Notes: generated by a model from the sequence alone, not told the origin. DNA of 28,999 nt from Alphaproteobacteria bacterium (GCA_002401545.1 NVTJ01000019.1:1-28999), one strand, 5' to 3'. Numbered from the stretch's first letter, positions 1-6,935 are shown. Made by a program: numbers and translations.

Positions 1-45
1 CTTCATAGGTTCCGGTAGATTTTCGCCCAAGCATATCAAGTTTTT

Positions 46-963
46 TCAACGTAATGCCCGGCAAATCATTGGGAATAGCGCAATTTCACGGGCGGAGACA
101 TGTTTGGCATTGATAAAATCCATATCCATCGGCGAAAACGCCATCTGCTGCCATTTCAGACCACCTTCCAGAAGCAGGGGCCGCCTAGCATTGCGGGTGC
201 CTTGAAAATTTTCTTCCATTTCTTGCTTCAGCCGGTCAAATTGCTCCTTGCTGAGGACCGCATTACCTTCCTTTGGCTCAAAAACCAGCGCCCCTGAAGG
301 CCGCGCCGAATTATCCAGCAGGGCCTTGTTCCAGCTCGACGCCGCATTATGGACATCAATGCTGTAAGCCGCCGCCTCCAGCGGAGACATGCCGTAATAA
401 TCATCGGTCGGATGAAAGCTTTTCAGGTGCAGTACCGGGCTTTTGCCGCTGATGGGGTCCACCGGAAACTGATGTTCCTGTCCCGACACGCCGTAGACAT
501 AAGCCTTTGGCCAGCCGCTTGCCCCCGGAATGATCTTCATCCGGTCCGGGCGCAGAACATAAAGCTCCGCCGGCAGACCATCACCGCCCATAACAACTTC
601 AAGATAACTGTTGCCGGCAATATTAAGATAAGCATAGGCGGTTTCAAAAAACACGGCCCGCCCCTGAACGGGGTTCGGCCTGTTCAGAAGGTCAAGCAGG
701 GGGTGATGGTCCAGTTTCTGATCGCCGCGAAATAAAACCAGCGGCACAGAGGCCGCACTTTCCGCCAAAATCCGCACCGCCCGGTGGGTGATGACATTCT
801 TGCGGTAGCCTTCATCGGCAAGGCTCTGGTAATTGCGCCCTGACCAGCGCGGCTCATTCAAGCCAAGCATGAGGGTTTCTGAACCGCCCAGCAAGTTTGC
901 CACGGCACTTTCTTTTTGCTCTGGAGCATTATTTTTGCGAAATAGTCGACTAAACGGTCCCAT
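46..963 (-). CDS. GTA/phage portal protein (HK97 family), C-terminus truncated or frameshifted
   Basis: Portal proteins form the dodecameric ring at the capsid vertex through which DNA is packaged. The N-terminal part (PRWSGRNYQSL, ITHRAVRILAESAASVPL, HPLLDLLNRPNP, AGNSYLEV) matches the HK97-type portal family and is closest in pattern to gene 3 of the Rhodobacter-type GTA. I chose the ATG at 963 because GGAGAG sits 5 nt upstream; the frame itself stays open to 1107. The product is about 305 residues, whereas family members usually run to about 390-430. After DFINAKHVSAREIAL the frame reads only FPMICRALR and stops, at the point where relatives continue with a GVPP.LLGI-type segment. Another frame stays open from there to the window edge. 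The gene lies 157 bp downstream of the large terminase gene on the same strand. It could be a pseudogene, a recombined gene or a real frameshift; the identity of the N-terminal part is secure. Confidence 0.8.
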   Translation of the reverse strand: MGPFSRLFRKNNAPEQKESAVANLLGGSETLMLGLNEPRWSGRNYQSLADEGYRKNVITHRAVRILAESAASVPLVLFRGDQKLDHHPLLDLLNRPNPVQGRAVFFETAYAYLNIAGNSYLEVVMGGDGLPAELYVLRPDRMKIIPGASGWPKAYVYGVSGQEHQFPVDPISGKSPVLHLKSFHPTDDYYGMSPLEAAAYSIDVHNAASSWNKALLDNSARPSGALVFEPKEGNAVLSKEQFDRLKQEMEENFQGTRNARRPLLLEGGLKWQQMAFSPMDMDFINAKHVSAREIALFPMICRALR

Positions 964-1120
964 ATGTCTCTCCAATAGGTATAAATTCAAACCGGACGAA
1001 CGGCAAAGTGAGCCGCTTGCACTGCGCTCATGCTCAATAGCTTCATATAAGTTTGCAGGAGCGGTACCTTGTCCGCCGTCCGGTATTGGCCTGATCGCTT
1101 GGGGCAATCGGACAAAAAAT

Positions 1121-2455
1121 CTAAATATTTCTTATTTGTGGCCGGGATTGTGCCTTCAGCAACAGTTCCGTCACCGCCCAGACCATGGCATCCACCCGGT
1201 CGGGGCTTTTGCCGCCCTCCAGGCCTTCCCCGGTCAGGCAGCACATCTGGTCTTCCAGTTCTGAGAAAAAACCCTTGTGCAGCACCCGGCCCTGCTCATA
1301 GAGGGCCGCCACCGGTTCCGCCCGCAGGATTTTGCCGCGACTGGCCCGCACCGCCCGGTAGCTCACATCCGGGTCAATCTGGCGCAGCAGGCTTTCCACC
1401 AGTTCGCCGCCATTATTAACCTCTGCCACCAGCCGGTCGGCCTCAAACATATGATAGGCCGCAAGCGCCGCCTTTGCCCAGCCGTGGGGGCTTAAGCCCT
1501 GTACCGAACAATCTTCCAGAATATAGGCTCTGTCACTGTCATCCAGCCCGGCGACTATGATGCCGCAGGTATCGGCTTTTTTGCCGCTGGTCACCGGCGG
1601 ATCAACGGCGACCACAATACGGATAAGGTCCGGGATCTCACGCACTCTGATGCTTTCCAGAAGATCCCGGTTCCATAATGCGCCCGGCACATCGGTCAGA
1701 ATTTCGCCGTATATTTCCTGCCGTCCAATTCTGGTTCCTTCATATTGCGCCACCACCTGATCAAAAAAACTTTGGGGCAGGTTTGACATATTGTCATGGG
1801 TGGAGCCGCGCACAATGCGCGTTGTCGTGTCTTCCACCAACCGCCGGAGCAGCGGGATATTACGCGGCGTTGTGGTCGCCAGCACCTTGGGTTCCCTGCC
1901 AAGCCTCAGGCCCAGCAGCAGATTAGACCATGTCTCCTCAACATACCGCCATTTGGCCAGCTCGTCCGCCCAAGCCACATGATGCTGCGGCCCGCGCAAC
2001 TGGTCGGGTGCTTCCGCTGAATAGAGAAAAGCCTGTATGCCGTTGGGCCAGACCAGTTTTTTATTGCTGCTGTTAAAGACCGGCATGAAATCCTTATGTG
2101 TTACCGCCAAAAGGCCGCTTTCGCCCTCTATCATGGTCAGCTTGCCATCCAGCAAAGTATCTGCCACCAGTGCCATACGCTCCGGCGCGCCCTTTGGGGC
2201 TTTGAGGGGGCTATCGCCCTCAACCATATCCCTGATCCATTCAACCGCCGTCCGGGTTTTGCCAAAGCCGCGCCCGGCCAGTATCAGCCAGCAGAACCAC
2301 GCGCCCTCCGGCGGCAACTGGTTTTTTCTGGCCCAGAAACTCCAGTCATAATAGAGCGCGTCACATTCTTCCTCGGTGATGTCCTTTAGCAATTCCTGTC
2401 TGCGCCCCGGATCAAGTGCCGAAATCCATTCAGCAAGTGATCTGTTATCCGTCAA
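1121..2455 (-). CDS. Large terminase subunit, GTA type (DNA-packaging ATPase/nuclease)
   Basis: This is the motor that translocates DNA into the capsid and cuts it by headful packaging. The N-terminal ATPase domain has a Walker A GRGFGKT at residues 61-67, a Walker B-like HVAWADE at about 159-165 and a coupling motif ATTTPR at 193-198. The C-terminal RNase H-like nuclease domain has AVDPPVTSG with Asp285, AEVNNGG with Glu345 and SPDRVDAMVWA with Asp419/Asp422. All expected catalytic positions are present and the 444-residue length is normal. The DPPVTSGK and RAEPVAALYEQGRVLHKG blocks are typical of COG5323 / Rhodobacter GTA gene 2 proteins. The start overlaps the small terminase gene by 11 bp, so the two are probably translationally coupled. 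Confidence 0.93.
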   Translation of the reverse strand: MTDNRSLAEWISALDPGRRQELLKDITEEECDALYYDWSFWARKNQLPPEGAWFCWLILAGRGFGKTRTAVEWIRDMVEGDSPLKAPKGAPERMALVADTLLDGKLTMIEGESGLLAVTHKDFMPVFNSSNKKLVWPNGIQAFLYSAEAPDQLRGPQHHVAWADELAKWRYVEETWSNLLLGLRLGREPKVLATTTPRNIPLLRRLVEDTTTRIVRGSTHDNMSNLPQSFFDQVVAQYEGTRIGRQEIYGEILTDVPGALWNRDLLESIRVREIPDLIRIVVAVDPPVTSGKKADTCGIIVAGLDDSDRAYILEDCSVQGLSPHGWAKAALAAYHMFEADRLVAEVNNGGELVESLLRQIDPDVSYRAVRASRGKILRAEPVAALYEQGRVLHKGFFSELEDQMCCLTGEGLEGGKSPDRVDAMVWAVTELLLKAQSRPQIRNI

Positions 2456-2873
2456 GGGATGTGTTCGCCATCTGATCCAGCTTTTTCATCAGGCGGCTGC
2501 GGGGAGAGTGCCCTTTGGTTTTGTCATCCATGTCCCGGCGTTTTTTACCATCACCAAAAATTTCCGGTCGGTGAGCCTTCAATAAAAAGATGGCTATCTT
2601 TTCATCCACCACCCGACCGTCCGGCATTTCGTCTGCGTCTTTTCCCATTGCTTTATCCCATAAATATGCTTCCAGATAATCCAGCGCCTGATCCATGGCA
2701 TTCTGCCATTTCTCACGAAAGGCCGGGCGCAGGTTACGGCGGCGATAGACAAGAGAACGGTCAAGGCCCGCCTTTGCCGTCGCTTTGGTCACATTGCCCG
2801 TCTGTTGCAGAACCTCCAGAAAGATAGCTTCTTTCTTAATCGTCCACCGATTACTGGTATTTGACTTGGCCAT
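2445..2873 (-). CDS. Small terminase subunit (GTA/phage DNA-recognition protein)
   Basis: The small terminase recognises DNA and regulates the large subunit. This 142-residue protein begins with a helix-turn-helix-like segment (EVLQQTGNVTKATAKAGLDRSLVYRRR, about residues 20-46), as expected for a TerS DNA-binding domain. An acidic helical middle (ALDYLEAYLWDKAMGK) and the block KIAIFLLKAHRPEIFG follow, a combination seen in GTA-type small terminases. AAGGG lies 5 nt before the ATG at 2873. It is the first gene of the minus-strand head cluster and overlaps the large terminase start. A rho-independent terminator on the same strand lies only about 19 nt upstream of its start codon, so expression may depend on read-through. 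Confidence 0.8.
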   Translation of the reverse strand: MAKSNTSNRWTIKKEAIFLEVLQQTGNVTKATAKAGLDRSLVYRRRNLRPAFREKWQNAMDQALDYLEAYLWDKAMGKDADEMPDGRVVDEKIAIFLLKAHRPEIFGDGKKRRDMDDKTKGHSPRSRLMKKLDQMANTSLDG

Positions 2874-2891
2874 TCAAACCCTTTCAGACAT

Positions 2892-2920
2892 AAAAAAACC
2901 GCGCTCACAAGATGCGCGGT
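2892..2920 (-). terminator. Rho-independent terminator/attenuator upstream of the small terminase gene
   Basis: On the minus strand ACCGCGC and GCGCGGT form a perfect 7-bp stem with a 9-nt loop, followed by seven U. It lies inside the leader of the small terminase gene rather than behind a gene, so it would stop transcription entering the head cluster from the right. Confidence 0.75.
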
Positions 2921-3006
2921 ACAGCTTTAGGGGCAGAACCCTGTTTGGTATGATGGGCGGCTGGCCTTTCCCCAAGAATTATTTCGGGAGCCAATTTCCG
3001 ACCATG
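2892..3006 (-). ncRNA. Candidate short leader RNA ahead of the GTA-like head genes
   Basis: A minus-strand transcript starting about 3006, from the TTGACA promoter at 3013-3041, would end at the hairpin and U-tract at 2892-2920, giving an RNA of roughly 115 nt. I see no ORF of useful size in it. A short AGGG/CCCT stem lies before the terminator. It could be an attenuated leader of the small terminase gene or an independent small RNA. No known RNA family is recognised. Confidence 0.35.
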
Positions 3007-3012
3007 TAATAA

Positions 3013-3041
3013 AGACTACACTATCGACCCCGCTTTGTCAA
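3013..3041 (-). promoter_or_regulatory. Putative sigma-70 promoter facing the head cluster
   Basis: On the minus strand a perfect TTGACA (3036-3041) is followed, 17 nt later, by TAGTCT (3013-3018), which keeps the critical T-A---T of the -10 box. The predicted start is near 3006. No other promoter is obvious between here and the small terminase gene. Confidence 0.45.
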
Positions 3042-3097
3042 GTATAAATTCCTATTAATAGGTAATATATGTTAATAATTTAGTTAAATAAATAATA

Positions 3098-3125
3098 TTT
3101 GCCTATTTATCGCTATTATTATACT
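3098..3125 (+). promoter_or_regulatory. Putative promoter of the candidate small RNA
   Basis: TTTGCC (3098-3103), 16-nt spacer, TATACT (3120-3125). The predicted start near 3132 coincides with the base of the first hairpin at 3133. The surrounding 3005-3125 stretch is very AT-rich and has no convincing gene on either strand. Confidence 0.45.
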
Positions 3126-3131
3126 ATCAAG

Positions 3132-3285
3132 ACGGATAAGGCATTAAGCCTGCCTTATCCGCGATCTGTATATCATAGACAGGATATACAGGGTTGTCTG
3201 TTTATGCGATTGACAGACGACTTTTGATCGAAACCCTCCTTGCGACTTGGCGTTCCTCCCTTTTTGGGGAGGACGCCATTTTTTT
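3132..3285 (+). ncRNA. Candidate structured small RNA, about 154 nt
   Basis: Immediately after the promoter come consecutive hairpins: CGGATAAGGCA/TGCCTTATCCG (11 bp perfect, 3133-3161); CTGTATATC/GATATACAG (9 bp perfect, 3166-3191); GTCTGT/ACAGAC, enclosed by GGGTT/AACCC (3191-3236); then a strong terminator. The unpaired CCTCCTT at 3235-3241 resembles the anti-Shine-Dalgarno end of 16S rRNA, a feature of many trans-acting small RNAs. There is no sizeable ORF. It does not fit 6S RNA, because the first 11-bp hairpin closes on itself, nor SRP or RNase P RNA. It could also be a long leader of the 59-residue ORF at 3348, but the terminator separates them. Confidence 0.5.
3248..3285 (+). terminator. 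Strong rho-independent terminator of the candidate small RNA
   Basis: TGGCG-T-TCCTCCC pairs with GGGAGGA-CGCCA across a short T-rich loop (12 bp with one bulged T) and is followed by seven T on the plus strand. Confidence 0.85.
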
Positions 3286-3347
3286 CTTGAACATACTGCC
3301 ATAGCGTTATAGGAAATATTGAATCTGAAAATAATACAGGAAAGATT

Positions 3348-3527
3348 ATGGCAAGTTATAAAGTCACCTTGAAAGCCGACCTTAAACATGGGTCATTCTA
3401 TTGGGTTTGCGTGGTTAAGGCAGACAGCGAGGAAGAAGCCGCCGTTTCAGCCGAGCATCTTTTCATGGCCGAGATGGAAAATGCCCGGGACTGGAATTTT
3501 TCCGACAGCGATATTGAGATTGAATGA
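3348..3527 (+). CDS. Conserved-looking small hypothetical protein, 59 residues
   Basis: An ATG at 3348 with AGGA about 7 nt upstream opens a 59-codon frame ending in TGA at 3525-3527. A plausible promoter (TTGAAC near 3287, TATAGG near 3308) lies just behind the terminator of the preceding RNA. The product starts MASYKVTLKADLKHGSFYW, carries the core EEEAAVSAEHLF and has a very acidic tail (SDSDIEIE), with no signal peptide or membrane segment. The amphipathic composition and codon use look like a real cytoplasmic protein, possibly a small beta-alpha fold. The gene converges on the lipoprotein gene, with 4 nt between the stop codons. I do not recognise a named family. Confidence 0.65.
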   Translation: MASYKVTLKADLKHGSFYWVCVVKADSEEEAAVSAEHLFMAEMENARDWNFSDSDIEIE

Positions 3528-3531
3528 TAGT

Positions 3532-4158
3532 TTATTTCCGCTCAGGCGACCAGCCGTCTGACCATTGTGACGCGGGAACAATTTCAGGTTCCTCCCCGTT
3601 GGCATGAAACCACGAATCAACAACATAATGCGCATTATTATTTCTGATCTCATGAATGGTGGCGCTGTTATGGGGCCAACGATTAATATAATTCCCCCTG
3701 CGCAGGGTCTTGCCCAGGGTATGAAAACGAATCAGTCCGGCTTTGCGTAACAGAAAAAGATACGTGCTTGAATTAAAGGCCTCATCAATACAGTCCATCT
3801 GATCACGCGTGGAAAAATTAATTAGCTGGGCGCCCGCATCATCAGTATCAGTGCCCGTTTTGGGGCCGATAAGCCGTTCAAACAGGCCAATAGCCTTTTT
3901 GATCAGCCCGCGTTCCTGAGCCGCATTCTCCGGCGGCACAGCAAAGACGGCCACAATCTGCTGCCATTCATCCCGGTTCAGGCCGGTTTTCAGATAATAC
4001 CGGCAGCCATAACCTTTACATATGCCAAAATCCCGGCTGACAATAAGGTCATTATGACCTTCTTTAAGCACCCCGACCGCCCGGTTGCCGGCACATGCCG
4101 CCAAAAGGGGAACAACCAGCAAAATAACCGCTATCCTCATCTTTGGCCCCGTTATCAT
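3532..4158 (-). CDS. Predicted lipoprotein of unknown function
   Basis: The chosen start at 4158 forms an ATGA overlap with the stop of the upstream hydrolase gene, the usual sign of translational coupling. A second in-frame ATG at 4140 is possible. The protein (208 residues) begins with a basic start, a hydrophobic stretch (IAVILLVVPLLAAC) and a lipobox ending at Cys22, so it should be lipid-anchored in the cell envelope. The mature part contains a GICKGYGCRYYLK segment, a DCIDEAFNSSTYLFLLRKAGLIRFH block and a C-terminal YVVDSWFHANGEEPEIVP block. It looks like a recurrent proteobacterial hypothetical family, but I know no function for it. It is the last gene of a three-gene minus-strand operon. 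Confidence 0.75.
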   Translation of the reverse strand: MITGPKMRIAVILLVVPLLAACAGNRAVGVLKEGHNDLIVSRDFGICKGYGCRYYLKTGLNRDEWQQIVAVFAVPPENAAQERGLIKKAIGLFERLIGPKTGTDTDDAGAQLINFSTRDQMDCIDEAFNSSTYLFLLRKAGLIRFHTLGKTLRRGNYINRWPHNSATIHEIRNNNAHYVVDSWFHANGEEPEIVPASQWSDGWSPERK

Positions 4159-5180
4159 AATACATGTCCGAGATATTGAACCGCCACCCGTTCCTGCCAC
4201 GGAATTTTATGATCCCGGGCATGAAACCCCACATGGCCACCGTCATCAGTGATCAGAAGGCTGACCGCACCATCCACATGCCATTCTCTTTCCTCAAAAT
4301 CTGCCACCGGTATCCACGGATCATTCCGGGCATGAATAAGCAGGGTTGGCACCCCTATGTGATCGACAAAACCCTTTGCCGAATGAAGACGGTAATATTC
4401 CTCTGCCCCTGCCATGCCGTTCGCCGGGGCCGTAACATGATCATCAAATTCAAACAGGGACTTTGCCGCCTGTGCCTTGTCGAGTAGACCCTGATCATGA
4501 TGCTCTTTTGTCTGCCTGATATAATTTTTCATGCCCAGCAAAAGATAATTATGATACATCCTGTTTCTGGGTGCCATGATCCGAAGCTGAACCGCCTTGA
4601 GGTTAAGCGGCGCACTGACCGCCACCGCCGCCCGGACCGGCGCATCCGACCCCCTTTCGCCTAAATATTTCAACATCATATTACCGCCCAGAGAAATGCC
4701 GTAAAGGACAATCCCCGCCCCATAATCACGGGTGCTAATCTGATCAATAACTTTCTCCAGATCTTCCGTCAGGCCACCGTGATAGGGGCCAACGCTGGTT
4801 TTCGCAGACGGCCCGGCTCCGCGTAAATTAAGCCGCAGCACCGGATAACCGCACGCGCCGAAATAGGCCGCAGAAGAGACAACATTCGGCGACTGTTCAT
4901 CCCCCGCCATGCCATGAATGATGACGATCAACGGCAGAATGCCGGACCGGGATGACGGATGGTAAGCTGCCGCAAGGCTCTTGCCTGCCCCCAGATCAAA
5001 ATTGACCCGCTCAAAATCCGGACCAAGAGAGGCCGCCGGACCCACAATCATATTTCGCATGGTTTGCAGGTCGGCCCCGCGCCATTTCAATCCGCATTTG
5101 AATTCAGGAATTTGAAGACCGGGAACAATTCGGCCGAACTGCTGAAACCCCGATTTATTTTTTTTCGCGATCATCCTCAC
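4155..5180 (-). CDS. Alpha/beta-fold hydrolase, YheT/UPF0017 family
   Basis: A serine hydrolase of 341 residues. The oxyanion region is IIHGMAG (about 87-93). The nucleophile elbow GISLGG has Ser163, and the other triad members are Asp287 in HARNDPWIP and His316 in DDGGHVGF. NLRGAG at 118-123 and the C-terminal GGHVGF are typical of the YheT branch, which resembles eukaryotic ABHD1/3 esterases acting on lipid-like esters. The substrate is unknown. The start at 5180 (or 5174) overlaps the upstream acetyltransferase gene by 20-26 bp, and the end overlaps the lipoprotein gene, so all three appear co-translated. Confidence 0.88.
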   Translation of the reverse strand: MRMIAKKNKSGFQQFGRIVPGLQIPEFKCGLKWRGADLQTMRNMIVGPAASLGPDFERVNFDLGAGKSLAAAYHPSSRSGILPLIVIIHGMAGDEQSPNVVSSAAYFGACGYPVLRLNLRGAGPSAKTSVGPYHGGLTEDLEKVIDQISTRDYGAGIVLYGISLGGNMMLKYLGERGSDAPVRAAVAVSAPLNLKAVQLRIMAPRNRMYHNYLLLGMKNYIRQTKEHHDQGLLDKAQAAKSLFEFDDHVTAPANGMAGAEEYYRLHSAKGFVDHIGVPTLLIHARNDPWIPVADFEEREWHVDGAVSLLITDDGGHVGFHARDHKIPWQERVAVQYLGHVL

Positions 5181-5622
5181 CGCTCATTGTGTGGTCATAG
5201 GTGATCCAGCTGGTCTTCTTGCCAAACTGGTCATAAAAATTCTGCGCCCCATGATTATGCTCGGCCGTCATCCATCTTATCACCGAACAGTCCTGAACTC
5301 TGGCAATATCCTCGAGACGGGCCAGCAAAGCCTTGCCCACGCCTTTGCGGCGCATCGCAGGACAAACAAAAATGTCGTCCAGGAAAATACCGACCTCTCC
5401 CGCCAACGGGCGCAGAAACCGCCGATAGTGAATAATTCCCTGCGGCTCGCCATCCACCAATGCCGCAATTCCCCGCAATTCCGTCTCATGACCATCAAGC
5501 CAGGTCCAGGCGGTTTGCAGCTGCTGGTCAGTCATAGGCACCTTATAAAATTCTGCATAGGCCTTATACAGGTCAGCCCATTTCCTGAATCCTATTTGCC
5601 GCATCTCAACGATCTCTATCAT
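5155..5622 (-). CDS. GNAT-family N-acetyltransferase
   Basis: A 155-residue protein with the GNAT core. VGIFLDDIFVCPAMRRKGVGKALL (about residues 77-100) supplies beta-4 and the acetyl-CoA pyrophosphate loop R-R-K-G-V-G at 91-96; NFYDQFGKK follows as motif B. The acceptor is unknown. I chose the ATG at 5622 because AGGGA lies about 5 nt upstream. The longer frame to 5673 would run into the rpsU terminator. It is the first gene of the operon with the YheT-like hydrolase and the lipoprotein. Confidence 0.85.
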   Translation of the reverse strand: MIEIVEMRQIGFRKWADLYKAYAEFYKVPMTDQQLQTAWTWLDGHETELRGIAALVDGEPQGIIHYRRFLRPLAGEVGIFLDDIFVCPAMRRKGVGKALLARLEDIARVQDCSVIRWMTAEHNHGAQNFYDQFGKKTSWITYDHTMSGEDDREKK

Positions 5623-5660
5623 AAATTCCCTGTATTTCCTGTTTTTGGACAGTATATCGT

Positions 5661-5697
5661 AAAAAAGCCGCACCTCAAGTTTTTGAGGACGGCTTTT
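5661..5697 (-). terminator. rpsU terminator
   Basis: AAAAGCCG-CA-CCTCAA pairs with TTGAGG-A-CGGCTTTT. On the minus strand it is followed by a run of T directly after the rpsU stop region, separating rpsU from the acetyltransferase operon. Confidence 0.85.
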
Positions 5698-5718
5698 AAG
5701 AAAATTAACGAAACGTAA

Positions 5719-5925
5719 TTAAACTACGCCGTCGCGTTCCATACGTTTACGATCAAGCTTGCGCGCTCGTCTGACGGCTGCGGCTGATTCGCGAGCTCTC
5801 TTTTCAGAAGGCTTTTCAAAGAACCGGCGCATCTTCATTTCACGATACACACCTTCACGCTGCAATTTTTTCTTCAGCGCACGAAGAGCTTGGTCTACGT
5901 TATTGTCGCGGACAGAAACCTGCAT
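5719..5925 (-). CDS. rpsU: 30S ribosomal protein S21
   Basis: A small basic protein of the 30S subunit that helps mRNA engage the anti-Shine-Dalgarno region. The 68-residue sequence MQVSVRDNNVDQALRALKKK, followed by REMKMRRFFEKPSEKR, is diagnostic of bacterial S21. The frame is open to 6012, but the family N-terminus fixes the ATG at 5925; AAGGAG lies about 12 nt upstream, slightly far. It diverges from coq9, an arrangement common in alphaproteobacteria. A perfect palindrome, GTGTTA-ATA-TAACAC, lies 30 nt upstream. Confidence 0.96.
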   Translation of the reverse strand: MQVSVRDNNVDQALRALKKKLQREGVYREMKMRRFFEKPSEKRARESAAAVRRARKLDRKRMERDGVV

Positions 5926-5954
5926 TGGTCTGTCACACTCCTTTCTAGTTGTGA

Positions 5955-5969
5955 GTGTTAATATAACAC
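5955..5969. promoter_or_regulatory. Palindrome in the rpsU/coq9 intergenic region
   Basis: GTGTTA-ATA-TAACAC, 6-bp perfect arms with a 3-bp centre, in the rpsU promoter/leader region. It could be an operator or part of the promoter (TATATT on the minus strand overlaps it). No binding protein can be named from sequence alone. Confidence 0.3.
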
Positions 5970-6125
5970 CCTGAAACTCATAAAGACTCCAAGGCGCAGT
6001 GAGTTCTAGCAAAAGAATATGCTCATGTGAAGCAGATTATAAAAATAATGCTAACAGAGGGTAAAATAAACTGCCCGATGATGAAAAAACTTTACCGCCC
6101 ACCCGACCACTGCCATACTGTAACC

Positions 6126-6794
6126 ATGACAGCCTTAAACACCGATATACCCGACGAACTGCGCGACCCCCTGCTGAAGGCCGCCCTGCCTCACGTGCCT
6201 TTCGATGGCTGGTCAGACAGGATATTAGCCGTTGCCGCCCGCGACCTTGGTCTGGAGCCAGGCATGGCGGAACTGGCCTTCCCCGGCGGGGCTGGTGATA
6301 TGATTGCCCTGCTGGCTGCTGAACAGGATCGAAAAATGGTCGATGCCTGTCCGGATGAAATTTTACAAACCTTGAAAATCCGGGAGAAAATAACCCTTCT
6401 GGTGCGCAGCCGCATTGAAGCAGAGAAGGATATTCGCGAGACCGCCCACCGGACCCTTATCTTTCTCGCCCTGCCCCACCACAACGCGCTTGGCCTGAAG
6501 CTGCTCTACCGGACGGTGGACCTGATGTGGAAATGCATTCATGACCCGTCCACGGATTTTAACTTTTACACAAAACGTATGACGTTATCGGCAGTTTACA
6601 GCTCAACTCTGCTTTATTGGCTGAATGATGAGTCGGAAAAGCAACGGGAAACATGGGACTTTCTTGACCGGCGCATCCGTAATGTCATGCAGTTTGAAAA
6701 AACCAAGGCCAGAGCGAGGAAGCTTGCGGCCAAGCTGCCCGACTTCTGGAAAAATATAAGTGGTTTGAGATACCCGCCGTCAAACAACGCCTGA
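6126..6794 (+). CDS. COQ9-family ubiquinone biosynthesis protein
   Basis: COQ9 proteins bind lipids and hand ubiquinone intermediates to the Coq7-type hydroxylase at the membrane surface. The signature near the start, LLKAALPHVPFDGWS, followed by AARDLGL and the FPGGAGDMIALL block, is the COQ9 N-terminal domain. The helical middle and the YTKRMTLSAVYSSTLLYWLND segment complete the TetR-like fold. The ATG at 6126 gives 222 residues, the usual bacterial length. The frame extends to 6027, but that part (rich in K, C, H) looks non-coding, and no start has a strong ribosome-binding site. It diverges from rpsU, a frequent neighbour in this class. Confidence 0.9.
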   Translation: MTALNTDIPDELRDPLLKAALPHVPFDGWSDRILAVAARDLGLEPGMAELAFPGGAGDMIALLAAEQDRKMVDACPDEILQTLKIREKITLLVRSRIEAEKDIRETAHRTLIFLALPHHNALGLKLLYRTVDLMWKCIHDPSTDFNFYTKRMTLSAVYSSTLLYWLNDESEKQRETWDFLDRRIRNVMQFEKTKARARKLAAKLPDFWKNISGLRYPPSNNA

Positions 6795-6798
6795 TACC

Positions 6799-6813
6799 GT
6801 CCCAAATTGGGAC
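6799..6813. promoter_or_regulatory. Perfect palindrome, candidate upstream activator site
   Basis: GTCCCAA-A-TTGGGAC, 7-bp perfect arms, lies about 107 bp upstream of the -24 element of the sigma-54 promoter at 6920. That is the usual distance for an enhancer-binding protein. No T-run follows, so it is not a convincing terminator for coq9. A second palindrome, ATTAGA-A-TCTAAT, lies at 6894-6906. Assignment as an activator site is inference. Confidence 0.4.
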
Positions 6814-6919
6814 AGGTTGGGGGCTATAATAGTGAAAGTGTCAGGATTCTTTACAAAAAGATAAAATCCGTTTTTCGTATTTCGCCTTAGTATATTAGAA
6901 TCTAATGATTATTTGATTC

Positions 6920-6935
6920 TGGCACGCTTATTGCT
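6920..6935 (+). promoter_or_regulatory. Sigma-54 (RpoN) promoter of the PEP-CTERM gene
   Basis: TGGCACG-CTTA-TTGCT matches the sigma-54 consensus TGGCACG-N4-TTGC at every fixed position, with the GG and GC pairs correctly 10 bp apart. The expected start is about 6946, leaving a 114-nt leader before the ATG at 7060. Inverted 7-bp arms AGGGTAT (6944-6950) and ATACCCT (7019-7025) could fold in that leader. Confidence 0.85.

Noticed and set aside
987..1244. Small gene between the large terminase and portal genes
   Set aside because: The frame mostly overlaps the 3' end of the terminase gene in another frame, and the remainder (19 codons from an internal ATG) has no support.
3132..3285. 6S RNA, SRP RNA or RNase P RNA
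   Set aside because: Size fits 6S roughly, but the 5' end closes into its own perfect hairpin rather than pairing with the 3' end. The SRP GGAAG tetraloop region and the RNase P core are absent.
6799..6813. coq9 terminator
   Set aside because: The palindrome has a 1-nt centre and no following T-run, so it cannot form a normal terminator hairpin. It was kept as a possible protein-binding site.
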